Position numbers and translations under genes: made by a program. Positions 1 through 7,657 of a stretch of DNA of 64,000 bases are shown here, in pieces; position 1 is the stretch's first letter, and the number at the start of each line of letters is the position of its first letter. The notes under the pieces are model-generated. The model did not search any database. It was not told the origin of the DNA and worked only from the letters and a program-made list of their open reading frames with translations. Source of the DNA: Saccharopolyspora rhizosphaerae (lineage in GTDB: Bacteria; Actinomycetota; Actinomycetes; Mycobacteriales; Pseudonocardiaceae); the NCBI RefSeq assembly GCF_003931915.1, contig NZ_RSAA01000020.1, positions 248,001 through 312,000 of the forward strand, written 5' to 3'.

Positions 1-39
1 CGTCACGTCCGCGATCCAGCTCGGGGTCGTCATCGTCAT
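1..39 (-). CDS. 5' end of an unidentified gene (cut by window edge)
   Basis: The reverse strand reads ATG at position 39, preceded seven bases upstream by a strong GGAGGT ribosome binding site. It opens a frame starting M-T-M-T-T-P-S-W-I-A-D-V-T before the window ends. Only 13 codons are visible, so no family can be named. It is divergent from the AraC regulator at 284, so it may be that regulator's target; this is inference from position only. Confidence 0.55.
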   Translation of the reverse strand, partial: MTMTTPSWIADVT

Positions 40-283
40 CGCCAGTACCTCCGTCGCTCTTCCGGCGCATTTCGCACCTCGGGTGGGTCCGCAGCGGGTC
101 CGGGATCGCCGGCCGGCGGTGTCACCAGGGAAAACACCACGCCGCGACCGGTGCGGTCGAGCCGCTGCGCGCGGTGCCGGGACGGATTGCGCGACGAAAT
201 CGGGATTCGGGCCCGTCACCGCTTCAACCAGGCGCTGCCACCGGATTCAATACGGCGAGCCGGCTCAACGACGAGGAGGCGAG
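40..283. promoter_or_regulatory. Divergent intergenic region between edge gene and AraC regulator
   Basis: This gap of about 240 bases separates two divergent starts, each with a good Shine-Dalgarno sequence (GGAGGT for the minus gene, GAGGAGG for the plus gene). It must hold two promoters. I could not pick a convincing -35/-10 pair or an operator. The AraC frame stays open through the gap, but that is the usual GC-rich artefact and its translation shows no conserved domain. Confidence 0.4.
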
Positions 284-1258
284 ATGGCGACCGCAACGAC
301 GGAAGGCGCAGTCCGCCGGGCGGCGACGCGCGATTGGAGCGAGGCGATCCGGGCCGTCACCGGCGCCTACTTCCCGCACGAGCTACACCCGCTGTCACCC
401 GCGGACCGGCTCGACCTGGCGATGCACACCGTCGACTTGGGCCCGGTGACCGTGGGCCGGATCGGCTGGGGCGTGGACGTGGCCATCGACTGCGCCTACC
501 CCGACGCCTACGAGGTCAACATGCCGCTGAGCGGCTGCCTGGAATCCCGGCACGGCCGCGACCAGGTGGTCTCCGGCGAAGGCACCGGCACCATCTTCCC
601 GCCGAACCGGACCACCCCCATCACCCGCTGGTCGTCGGAGTGCACCGTCGTGGGCGTCAAGTTCGACCGCGCGTGCCTGGAGCGCGAGGCGGACCGCGTG
701 CTGGCCGCTCCCCTGCCCGGTCGACTCGAGCTGCCCGCGCAGATCGACCGGCGCAGCGCGGCCACCCGCGGCTGGCTGCACTTCGTCCGCACCCTCACCG
801 CCGACCTGGGCGAGACCCACGCGATGCTGGCCGACGACGGCCTCAAGCAGCAGTTGGCCAGCACGATCATGACTGGGTTCCTCCTGGCCACGCACCCCGA
901 CCGGCACAGCGCAGCGCCCGCCCGGCCCCGCATCGTCAACCGGGTCCTGGACCGGCTTCGCGAGGACCCCGCGCACGCCTGGACCGCCACCGAGATGGCC
1001 GAGATCGCCGGTGTCAGCGTCCGCCGCCTGCAGGAGGGCTTCCAGCAGTACGTCGGCGCGACACCCTCGGCGTGCCTGCGCGACATCCGGCTCACCCGTG
1101 CCCACGACGACCTCGTCGCCGCCCGCGCGGCCACGGTCGCCGAGGTCGCCGCGCGCTGGAGCTTCAGCAACACCGGCCGCTTCGCCGCGGCCTACCGCGC
1201 CAAGTACGGCTGCTCCCCGTCCGAAGCGCTCCAGCAGCAGCCCTCCCGCGCTCGTTGA
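284..1258 (+). CDS. AraC/XylS-family transcriptional regulator
   Basis: A 324-residue protein with an N-terminal AraC-binding-like cupin half (about residues 20-200) and a C-terminal double helix-turn-helix of about 100 residues. The HTH half includes the typical stretch ending in FSNTGRFAAAYRAKYGCSP, the hallmark second helix-turn-helix of AraC proteins. The ATG at 284 is chosen because GAGGAGG lies just upstream; the frame is open further upstream without domain content. It is divergent from the gene at the left edge, and its stop codon overlaps the operator-like site before the GntR gene. The cupin half resembles AraC_binding_2 proteins that sense small organic molecules. The ligand is unknown. 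Confidence 0.88.
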   Translation: MATATTEGAVRRAATRDWSEAIRAVTGAYFPHELHPLSPADRLDLAMHTVDLGPVTVGRIGWGVDVAIDCAYPDAYEVNMPLSGCLESRHGRDQVVSGEGTGTIFPPNRTTPITRWSSECTVVGVKFDRACLEREADRVLAAPLPGRLELPAQIDRRSAATRGWLHFVRTLTADLGETHAMLADDGLKQQLASTIMTGFLLATHPDRHSAAPARPRIVNRVLDRLREDPAHAWTATEMAEIAGVSVRRLQEGFQQYVGATPSACLRDIRLTRAHDDLVAARAATVAEVAARWSFSNTGRFAAAYRAKYGCSPSEALQQQPSRAR

Positions 1259-1267
1259 CTGTCGACA
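1255..1267. promoter_or_regulatory. Putative operator of the FCD-GntR regulator (autoregulation)
   Basis: TTGACTGTCGACA overlaps the AraC stop codon and lies 19 bases before the GTG of the GntR gene. It matches TTGACTGTTGACA at 2125-2137, in front of the transporter operon, at 12 of 13 positions. The inner TGTCGACA is palindromic. A TATCAT box at 1274-1279 could be the -10, placing this site over the -35 region. Inference: the regulator represses itself and the operon downstream. Confidence 0.6.
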
Positions 1268-1286
1268 CCTGGTTATCATCGCGTCC

Positions 1287-1943
1287 GTGGCGGAAGAAGC
1301 TTTGCGCAGTCTGGATCGCATGACCCTGCGGGAACGCGCCCTGGTGGCGCTCCGCGAAGCGATCCTGACGGGCCGGTACGGTCCGGGTGATCACCTCGGC
1401 GAGGTCGAGATCGCCTCGCAGCTGTCGATCAGCCGCGGCACGGTGCGCGAAGCGTTGCGGCACCTCCAGCAGGAAGGGCTCGTCACTCCGGGCGTGCGCG
1501 GCATGTTGCGGGTGCGCAGCCTGACCGACGAGGAGGTCGACGAGCTGTTCCGGGTCCGCTGCGCGCTGGAGGGCCAAGCCGTCGCCGAGATCGTCGAGTC
1601 CGATCAGCTCCCCCACCTGGTCGCCGAGCTGAACGCGGCGCTGGACAAGCTCGAAGCCGCCACGGGTGACCTCAACGAGCAGCTGGAAGCCGACCTCGCC
1701 TTCCACGCGCAGCTGTGCGAGCTGTCGGGCAACTCGATCCTGCTCGACACCTGGCGGCACCTCGAGGGCCCGATCCGGGTCGTCGTGATGAGCGCGTCCA
1801 GCGAGAACCGGCGTTTCCCGATGTCCGCGGGCCACCACCGGCCGATCGTCGAGGCCATCGCGCGCGGCGACGCCGACACCGCCGTGCGCGTCCTCCGCGA
1901 GCACATGCAGGCCGCGGTCACGCTGCTCACCGCACAGGCCTGA
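1287..1943 (+). CDS. GntR-family regulator, FCD subfamily (FadR-like)
   Basis: A 218-residue protein. Residues about 10-75 form a GntR winged helix with the recognition segment ISRGTVREALRHLQQEGLV. The rest is an FCD ligand domain with the expected Asp and His residues in EADLAFHAQL and AGHHRPIVEAI; these bind metal and carboxylate ligands in this family. GTG at 1287 is preferred because a TATCAT box ends eight bases upstream, giving a nearly leaderless transcript; ATG at 1320 is the alternative. It sits between the AraC gene and the transporter/transketolase operon. The matching operator-like sites before both suggest it controls them, probably released by a sugar acid or similar carboxylate. 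Confidence 0.9.
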   Translation: MAEEALRSLDRMTLRERALVALREAILTGRYGPGDHLGEVEIASQLSISRGTVREALRHLQQEGLVTPGVRGMLRVRSLTDEEVDELFRVRCALEGQAVAEIVESDQLPHLVAELNAALDKLEAATGDLNEQLEADLAFHAQLCELSGNSILLDTWRHLEGPIRVVVMSASSENRRFPMSAGHHRPIVEAIARGDADTAVRVLREHMQAAVTLLTAQA

Positions 1944-2085
1944 CCTCCGCGCCTCGAACGCTGCGGGGCTCGCCGATCCTTCGCCAGGTCGGCACGTGCA
2001 CCTGACTTCCCGCCTGTCCCGGTACGTCCAAGGCCGCCGCGGTCCTCCTGGGCTCGGCACGCCCCTCAGGCCTGGAGCTGTGTTC

Positions 2086-2113
2086 TTGACACCCACCCGG
2101 TCGCCCCTATGAT
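2086..2113 (+). promoter_or_regulatory. Strong sigma-70-type promoter of the transporter/transketolase operon
   Basis: TTGACA at 2086-2091 and TATGAT at 2108-2113 are separated by 16 bases, close to consensus for the housekeeping sigma factor and unusual in such GC-rich DNA. The predicted start falls at about 2119-2121, inside the inverted repeat at 2117-2137. That layout suits repression by blocking RNA polymerase. Confidence 0.75.
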
Positions 2114-2116
2114 GAC

Positions 2117-2137
2117 TGTCAACATTGACTGTTGACA
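2117..2137. promoter_or_regulatory. Perfect inverted-repeat operator at the transcription start
   Basis: TGTCAACA (2117-2124), a five-base spacer and TGTTGACA (2130-2137) form a perfect inverted repeat over the predicted transcription start. The right part repeats the site at 1255-1267 upstream of the GntR gene. The FCD-GntR protein at 1287-1943 is the obvious candidate binder. Confidence 0.72.
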
Positions 2138-2172
2138 CTCAACATCAAGCCACCCGATCAAGGAGGATCGCG

Positions 2173-3512
2173 ATGGCAAGCTCCTCATCACGGGCGTCGG
2201 TCCACGGCAGTCCGGACAAGTTCAGAGTCGCCGTCGGCTGCGGAGTCGGCGCGACGATCGAGACCTACGACTTCATCGGGTTCGGCACCGCGGCCGCCCT
2301 CTACTTCGGCGATGCGTTCTTCCCGGACTCCGACCCGCTGTCCGCCTCGCTGCTGTCCTTCGCGACCCTCGGCGTCGGCTTCGCAGCACGCCCGCTCGGC
2401 GGCCTCATCGCAGGTCACCTGGGCGACCGCATCGGCCGCAAGCCGGTGCTGGTCTCCTCGCTCCTGCTGATGGGCATCGCCACCGTGCTCATCGGCTGCC
2501 TGCCCACCTACCAGCAGGTCGGGGTCTGGGCACCGGTGCTGCTGGTCGCCATCCGCATCGTGCAGGGCATCGCCTTCGGCGCGGAGTGGGGCGGCGCCAT
2601 CCTGATGACCTTCGAACACGCTCCCTGGCGCAGGCGCGGTCTCTACACCGGCATCACGCAGGCCGGGTTCCCCGTGGGCCTGCTGCTGGCGAACCTGGCG
2701 TTCCTGCTCAGCGCGGGCATGGGCGGCACGCTGGCGTGGCGCATCCCGTTCCTGCTCTCGGCAGTGCTGATCGTGGTGGGCATCCTGATCCGCCTCAAGA
2801 TCGACGAGTCGCCCGAGTTCGAGGACCTCAAGGAATCCGGTGCGGTCGCGCGCAACCCGCTCCTCGACGTGCTGCGGGAGGACTGGCGCACCGTGCTGCG
2901 CACGTTCTGCCTGCGCGTGGTCGAGACCGCGGGCTACGCCGTGTCGGTGACCTTCATGCTCACCTACCTGCAGCTCGACGGCTCGCCCACCTCGGACTCG
3001 ACGAGCCTGCTGGCGCTGACCACCGCCGCGGGCCTCGGCATCGCGGCCACGACGTTGTGGGGCCACGGCTCGGACGTCTTCGGCCGGCGCCGGTCTACCT
3101 GCTGGGTTGCGCGATCGCGGTGGCCTGGGGCGTTCCGATGTTCCTGCTGGCCGGCACCGGCTCCGAGGTGCTGGTCGTGGTCGCCTTCGTGATCAGCTAC
3201 GCGATCTGCCAGAACTCGCTGGCAGGCGTGCAGGGCGCCTGGTTCTCGGAGCTGTTCGCGACCAAGACCCGCACGGCCGGGGCATCGCTGGCCTACCAGA
3301 TCTCCGCCGTCGTCTCCGGTTTCACACCGATGATCGCCACCGCCCTCTACGGGCAGTTCGGCTGGACCGGTCCGGCGTTGCTGTTCAGCGGCTACGGCGT
3401 GCTGGGCCTGGTCGCCGCGCTGCTCACCCGCGAGACCTGGGGCCCGCAGCAGAAGGAGCAGGTCGCGGCCCTCGAACGCGCCACCACCGGCAAGGAGGAA
3501 GCAGTTGTCTGA
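2173..3512 (+). pseudogene. MHS-type MFS transporter, interrupted by a one-base deletion
   Basis: The product would be a 12-helix proton symporter of about 446 residues. The first part (ATG 2173, AGGAGG at 2161) carries the metabolite:H+ symporter signature GHLGDRIGRKPVL near residue 80 and the R-(I/V)-x-Q-G-(I/V) region. At about 3090-3096, after GHGSDVFGRR, the reading frame shifts; the last four helices, from VYLLGCAIAVAWG onward, continue in another frame to the stop at 3510-3512. Restoring one base, for example a G in the CGCCGGTCTAC stretch, rejoins the halves. This is either a sequencing error or a recent inactivation, since both halves look otherwise conserved. The downstream gene starts with TTG inside its last codons, so it was part of the operon. 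The substrate is probably an organic or sugar acid. Confidence 0.8.
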
Positions 3513-4332
3513 TCGCACGCGGCGGATCGCGGAATCCGCGCGCCGCATCCGCACGAACGCCTTGGACATGGGTGAGCTGCAAGGACAGGGCTACATCGCC
3601 CAAGCGCTCGGTGTCGCGGACGTGCTGGCCGTGATGTACACCGACCAGCTGCGGCTCCGGCCCGAAGACCCGGAGTGGGAGGACCGCGACAGGTTTCTGC
3701 TGTCCATCGGCCACTACGCCATCGCGCTGTACGCCGCGCTCGCCGAGGTCGGTGTGCTCGACACCGACGAGCTGCAGACCTACGCCGCTGACGACTCGCG
3801 GTTGCCGATGTCGGCCATGGCCAGCTACACGCCCGGTGTGGAGATCTCCGGCGGATCGCTCGGGCACGGCCTCGGCGTCGCCGTCGGCATGGCGATCGGG
3901 TTGCGGCACAGGGGAAACCAGTCGCGGGTCTACAACCTGCTCTCCGATGGCGAGCTGGACGAGGGCTCCACCTGGGAGGCGGCCCTGGCAGCCTCGCACC
4001 ACGGCTTGGACAACCTCATCGCCCTCGTCGACGTCAACGCGCTGCAGGCGGACGGTCCGACCGTCGACGTGCTGCGCACCGAACCGGTCCAGGCCAAGTG
4101 GGAATCGTTCGGCTGGAACGCGGTCCGCGTCGATGGCAACGACGTCGACGCGCTGGTCACCGCTCTCGACGGGCTGCGCGAGCACCGGGGCTCTCCGTCG
4201 GTGCTGATCTGCGACACCCGCGTCGGCCGCGGTGTCCCGTTCCTGGAGAGCCGGGAGAAGGCGCACTTCATGCGGGTCGAACCGCACGAGTGGCAACTGG
4301 CACGCGACCACCTGCAGGAGGTCCGCGCATGA
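3505..4332 (+). CDS. Split transketolase, N-terminal (thiamine diphosphate) subunit
   Basis: A 275-residue protein equivalent to the first third of a full transketolase. It carries the early GQG segment, GHYAIALYA, ISGGSLGHGLGVAVGMA, and the cofactor motif around residue 147 (SDGELDEGSTWEA followed by VDVN), where the first Gly of the usual GDG is Ser. The start is TTG at 3505, with AAGGAGGA at 3492-3499, overlapping the transporter stop by eight bases. The stop overlaps the ATG of the C-terminal subunit. Split transketolases of this kind move a two-carbon ketol unit and often serve dedicated catabolic routes rather than the pentose phosphate pathway. The sugar acted on cannot be read from the sequence. 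Confidence 0.9.
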   Translation: MSDRTRRIAESARRIRTNALDMGELQGQGYIAQALGVADVLAVMYTDQLRLRPEDPEWEDRDRFLLSIGHYAIALYAALAEVGVLDTDELQTYAADDSRLPMSAMASYTPGVEISGGSLGHGLGVAVGMAIGLRHRGNQSRVYNLLSDGELDEGSTWEAALAASHHGLDNLIALVDVNALQADGPTVDVLRTEPVQAKWESFGWNAVRVDGNDVDALVTALDGLREHRGSPSVLICDTRVGRGVPFLESREKAHFMRVEPHEWQLARDHLQEVRA

Positions 4333-5321
4333 CGACCGCGAACACGAAGAAGGCCACCACCTCGGCGATGATCGCCTCGTTCGCCGACGAAGGCCACAGG
4401 ACCACCAAGGCCCCGTTCGGACACGCCCTGGCGCAGCTCGCCGAGCAGCGCCAGGACGTGGTCGGGTTGTCGGCTGACCTGGCCAAGTACACCGACATGC
4501 ACGTCTTCCGCGACGCCCACCCGGACCGGTTCTTCCAGATGGGCATGGCCGAGCAGGCACTGCTGGCAGCCGCGGCCGGGATGGCCGAGGTGGGCCTGAC
4601 GCCCTTCGCCTCGACCTACTCGGTGTTCGCGACCCGCCGTGCCTACGACTTCCTGTGCCTGGACATCGCCGAACCGGGGCTCAACGTCAACGTCATCGGC
4701 GGCCTGCCTGGGCTGACCACCGGTTACGGGCCGAGCCACCAAGCGACCGAGGACATCGCGATCCTGCGCGGCATGCCGGGACTGACCATCGTGGACCCGT
4801 GCGACTCGGTGGACATCGAGCAGGCGGTGCCGCAGCTCGCCGACGCCCCGGGGCCGACCTACCTGCGGTTGCTGCGCGGTGCCGTGCCGACCGTGCTCGA
4901 CGAGCACGACTACCGCTTCCAGCTCGGCAAAGCCGCTGAACTGCGCACCGGGCGGGACGTGCTGCTGATCTCCAGCGGTCTGATGACGATGCGCGCGCTG
5001 TCGGCGGCCGCCGAGCTCGCCGAGGACCACGTCGACGTCGCCGTGCTGCACACGCCGACCATCAAACCGCTGGACAACGAAGCGGTCCTGGCCGCCACCG
5101 GTCGGGGAAGGCTCGTGGTGACGCTGGAGAACCACACCGTCGTCGGCGGCCTGGCCGAGGCGGTCGCGTCGTGCCTGGCCTTCGCCGGAGTCAGCGAGCG
5201 GATCGTGCCCATCGGCCTGCCCGACGAGTTCCTCGCCGCCGGAGCGCTGCCCACGCTGCACGACCGCTACGGGCTTTCCGTGCCGCAGATCAAGAAGCGC
5301 GTGCTCGCCGAACTCGGCTGA
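4329..5321 (+). CDS. Split transketolase, C-terminal subunit
   Basis: A 330-residue partner of the preceding gene, with the transketolase pyrimidine-binding domain and the C-terminal domain. The catalytic Glu that activates thiamine diphosphate is in MGMAEQALLAAAAG near residue 75, followed by the typical PFASTYSVFATRRAYDF. The ATG at 4329 overlaps the upstream stop (ATGA), indicating translational coupling and a heteromeric enzyme. It is longer than the bare domain by about 20 N-terminal residues. The following SDR gene begins 17 bases after its stop. Confidence 0.92.
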   Translation: MTTANTKKATTSAMIASFADEGHRTTKAPFGHALAQLAEQRQDVVGLSADLAKYTDMHVFRDAHPDRFFQMGMAEQALLAAAAGMAEVGLTPFASTYSVFATRRAYDFLCLDIAEPGLNVNVIGGLPGLTTGYGPSHQATEDIAILRGMPGLTIVDPCDSVDIEQAVPQLADAPGPTYLRLLRGAVPTVLDEHDYRFQLGKAAELRTGRDVLLISSGLMTMRALSAAAELAEDHVDVAVLHTPTIKPLDNEAVLAATGRGRLVVTLENHTVVGGLAEAVASCLAFAGVSERIVPIGLPDEFLAAGALPTLHDRYGLSVPQIKKRVLAELG

Positions 5322-5338
5322 CCCACCTAGGAGATCGC

Positions 5339-6097
5339 ATGACCGACAACCGCACAGCCATCGTCACCGGAGCCGGTTCGCGCCGCGGCATCGGCCAGGG
5401 CATCGCCCACGCGCTGGCCGCGCAGGGCTGGAACGTCGCCGTGCTCGACATCGACGAGGCCAGCGCCAAGGACACCGCCAACGCCCTCACCGAAGCGCAC
5501 GGGGTCGCTGCGGTCAGCGCTGCCTGCGACGTCACCGACAAGTCCGCCGTGGACGCAGCGGTGTCCACAGTAGAGGAGTTGTTGCCGGCGATCGGTGCCT
5601 TGGTCAACAACGCCGGCATCACCTCACCGGTCCCGTTCGCGGAGGTCTCCGACGCGGAGTGGGACCGGGTCTTCGAGGTCAACGTCCGGGGCAGCTACCT
5701 GATGACCAAGCGGGTCGTCGACGGCATGGCCTCGCGCGGGTTCGGCCGCATCGTCAACCTCTCGTCGGTGTCGGCCGAGCGCGGTGGTGGCGTGTTCGGC
5801 GGGGTTGCGTACTCGGCGGCCAAAGCCGGGTTGCTCGGGTTCTCCCGCGCGCTGGCCCGCGAACTGGGACCGGCGGGCGTCACGGTGAACTCCGTGGCCC
5901 CGGGGCTCATCGACACCGACATCACCGCCGGCAAGCTCGACCCGGAGCACAAGGCGGCCATGGTCGCCGACATCCCGACGCGCCGCGCGGGCAGGGTCGA
6001 GGACGTCGCCGACGTCGTCGCGTTCCTGTGCCGCCCGGAGTCGAGCTACCTCACCGGTGTCACCTACGACATCAACGGCGGCTCGCACATCCACTGA
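5339..6097 (+). CDS. Short-chain dehydrogenase/reductase (SDR)
   Basis: A 252-residue classical SDR. The nucleotide-binding TGAGSRRGIGQG lies at residues 8-19, NNAG near 90, the catalytic Ser in NLSSVS, and the YSAAK active-site pair near 157-161. DIDEAS after the second strand suggests NAD(H) preference. ATG 5339 has AGGAGA upstream. It is the last gene of the operon and is followed by a strong hairpin. Inference: it oxidises an alcohol group to a ketone so that the transketolase can cleave the product, or reduces the aldehyde released. No kinase or aldolase is present in the operon. Confidence 0.9.
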   Translation: MTDNRTAIVTGAGSRRGIGQGIAHALAAQGWNVAVLDIDEASAKDTANALTEAHGVAAVSAACDVTDKSAVDAAVSTVEELLPAIGALVNNAGITSPVPFAEVSDAEWDRVFEVNVRGSYLMTKRVVDGMASRGFGRIVNLSSVSAERGGGVFGGVAYSAAKAGLLGFSRALARELGPAGVTVNSVAPGLIDTDITAGKLDPEHKAAMVADIPTRRAGRVEDVADVVAFLCRPESSYLTGVTYDINGGSHIH

Positions 6098-6103
6098 CCG
6101 ACG

Positions 6104-6136
6104 CGGTGGGGCCCGCACCGGGTGCGGGCCCCACCG
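6104..6136 (+). terminator. Strong hairpin ending the transketolase operon
   Basis: CGGTGGGGCCCGCACC at 6104-6119 pairs with the mirror arm at 6121-6136, giving a 16-bp stem with almost no loop, seven bases after the SDR stop. There is no T-run, as is usual for actinomycete terminators. Confidence 0.8.
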
Positions 6137-6153
6137 CCGGCAGACACCCGCGG

Positions 6154-6445
6154 GTGCGCGCCACGACCTGGGTCCTCGCCTGCGCCGCTGTTCTGCTCTC
6201 CGCGATCCTCCTCGTCGGCCCCTCGATCACCGTGCGGACCGAGGTGCTGCACCATCTCCGAGGACGCCGTGTCACCTACGAGCACGCGGGGCCCAGCGGT
6301 CCCACGACCTCCGCCTCGTCGAAGTCCGCACCGTGACGGACACGAGGCGGGAACTCCGGCTGGGACGGACGCTGCTGAGCCCTACTACCCCGTGGTGACC
6401 TGGCTGCCCGACGCGGTGGCGATCACCTCCACCAGCGTCCGCTGA
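6154..6445 (+). pseudogene. Remnant of a small membrane-anchored protein (two frameshifts)
   Basis: Reading begins at GTG 6154 with one hydrophobic helix (VLACAAVLLSAILLVGPS), then VTYEHAGPSGP. At about 6303 the sense moves to a second frame giving HDLRLVEVRTVTDTRRELRLG, and at about 6370 to a third giving EPYYPVVTWLPDAVAITSTSV, ending at TGA 6443-6445. The three pieces read as one coherent small protein of about 95 residues, and none makes sense alone. The family is unknown. It lies immediately after the operon terminator. Confidence 0.5.
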
Positions 6446-6671
6446 CCGACCCGGCTTTCGCCACGCTTTCGAGTGACCACCGGACATCTCTCGCGCGAAA
6501 TCTCCGCCCACCCCCTGTGGGGTGAAGCCCGCGCTTCCTCGGCTTCGGTCTTGTTCATGCCGGGCGCTCAGGTGGTGCGGGGTGGTGGCCAGCCGAAGGT
6601 GCTGTGATCATCAGCCTAGTTGAGACCTGTCGGGGTGGTGACGTCGTGAACGTCTGGCGCATGGCTGAGGA
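6446..6671. other. Non-coding stretch with one dispersed palindrome
   Basis: No gene was found. It contains a degenerate copy of the TCGCGCGA-centred palindrome at 6482-6506 (core at 6491-6498) and a GC-rich run. The right end leads into the first copy of the direct repeat at 6672. Confidence 0.5.
6482..6506. repeat. Dispersed palindrome, TTCGCGCGAA family (degenerate copy)
   Basis: GGACATCTC, the core TCGCGCGA and AATCTCC form an imperfect palindrome of the GACATTT subfamily, also seen at 30226, 30259 and 30438. Confidence 0.6.
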
Positions 6672-6750
6672 CGGGCACCGTGTGGTGTCCCCGCCCTCCC
6701 TGGTCTCACTGGTCGGCGCGCAGTTCCGCCAGGTGTTCCAGTTGGTCGCA
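6672..6750. repeat. Direct repeat, copy A
   Basis: About 80 bases closely match 7374-7460, differing by a few substitutions and a six-base indel. Shared words include ACCGTGTGGTGTCCCCGCCC and CACTGGTCGGCG. Read on the minus strand, each copy encodes the end of a protein (DQLEHLAELRADQ here) followed by a small hairpin, so a gene end plus terminator seems to have been duplicated around the membrane gene. Confidence 0.7.
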
Positions 6751-6794
6751 GGCGCCGGTCCGACGGCGACGGCCACCGTCGCCCACCAACCGCC

Positions 6795-7292
6795 TCAGCG
6801 GAGGATTTCCACCAACAGCACCCATGCGTTGACCAACGCGCCGATGAGGGCCACGATCACCCCGGCCGGAAGCCAGTACAGCCCGCCGAGCGTCCCGGTG
6901 ATCGTCCCCAGTCCCCCGACGATCGTCGCTACCGACAGCAACCCGGCGGGGATGGCGCTGTTGATGATCCACAACAGGAGTGTCTGTTCCGATGAGCGCA
7001 GCCAGGGCCGGTTCAACACCGCCAGCCATGCAGCGGTGACCGTGCCGAGCGCAACTAGCTCCGCGCCCAGGACGCTTTCGCTCTGGCCGGGGATCAACAG
7101 CAGCAGTGCGATGATGAGGGGTGCGGCGAGCAGCATCAGGGTGTGCCCGGCTCGGGCCGTCAGCCGGTACCCGGCCAGGATCCGCTCCAGGTTGATCGAC
7201 AACGCCACGAACAGCAGACCGGCCAGCGCACCACTGGCACCGGCCACCGCAACACCGAAGTCGGCCCACGCCTCGGCCTGATAGGCACTCAC
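6795..7292 (-). CDS. Uncharacterised integral membrane protein
   Basis: A 165-residue protein with about five hydrophobic helices and short polar loops: ASGALAGLLFVALSI, TLMLLAAPLIIALLLLIPG, ELVALGTVTAAWLAVL, LLLWIINSAIPAGLLSVATI and WLPAGVIVALIGALVNAWVL. GTG 7292 is chosen because the first helix follows directly; the frame remains open upstream through the second direct repeat without plausible sequence. No catalytic motif or family is recognised beyond general similarity to small actinobacterial modulator-like membrane proteins. It is the only intact gene in a zone of remnants. Confidence 0.65.
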   Translation of the reverse strand: MSAYQAEAWADFGVAVAGASGALAGLLFVALSINLERILAGYRLTARAGHTLMLLAAPLIIALLLLIPGQSESVLGAELVALGTVTAAWLAVLNRPWLRSSEQTLLLWIINSAIPAGLLSVATIVGGLGTITGTLGGLYWLPAGVIVALIGALVNAWVLLVEILR

Positions 7293-7373
7293 GGCGCTGA
7301 TCGTGCCAGCAGTTGCGACTGGCGGCGCGGTGCTGTCACACGGTGTGTCCACGTCGCAAACGCCTGAGCGAAG

Positions 7374-7460
7374 GCGGGAACACCGTGTGGTGTCCCCGCC
7401 CTCGCTGGTGTCGGTCTCACTGGTCGGCGAGCAGTTTCGCCGGGTGTTCCAGCTGGTCGC
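7374..7460. repeat. Direct repeat, copy B
   Basis: This is the second copy of the repeat at 6672-6750, same orientation, about 700 bases apart. It lies just upstream (5') of the membrane gene. Its minus-strand reading ends DQLEHPAKLLADQ then stop, parallel to copy A. Confidence 0.7.
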
Positions 7461-7553
7461 TGTCGTAGGCGTCCTTGGTGGCCGCCGCGACTTCGTCCGG
7501 TGCGCGTCGGCGGAGCGCGGTGACGATCCGGGCCCGGGCCAGCCCACCGGCTC

Positions 7554-7657
7554 GTGGAAGCGGGCGTCACCCGCCTCCACACGGTCGACGGGCACCACGT
7601 CGTCTGGCGGACCCGGAAGGCGACGAGTTCTGCGTCGCAGCCGGGCCACGCGCATGA
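7554..7657 (+). pseudogene. C-terminal remnant of a VOC (glyoxalase-like) protein
   Basis: The reading GVTRLHTVDGHHVV moves by one frame shift into LADPEGDEFCVAAGPRA then TGA at 7655-7657. DPEGNEFCV-type endings are diagnostic of glyoxalase-like VOC proteins. The N-terminal half is missing or unrecognisable. The stop overlaps the ATG of the kinase remnant, suggesting they once formed an operon. Confidence 0.45.

Noticed and set aside
83-283. Upstream extension of the AraC frame to 83
   Set aside because: No domain content before 284, and GAGGAGG sits just before the 284 ATG.
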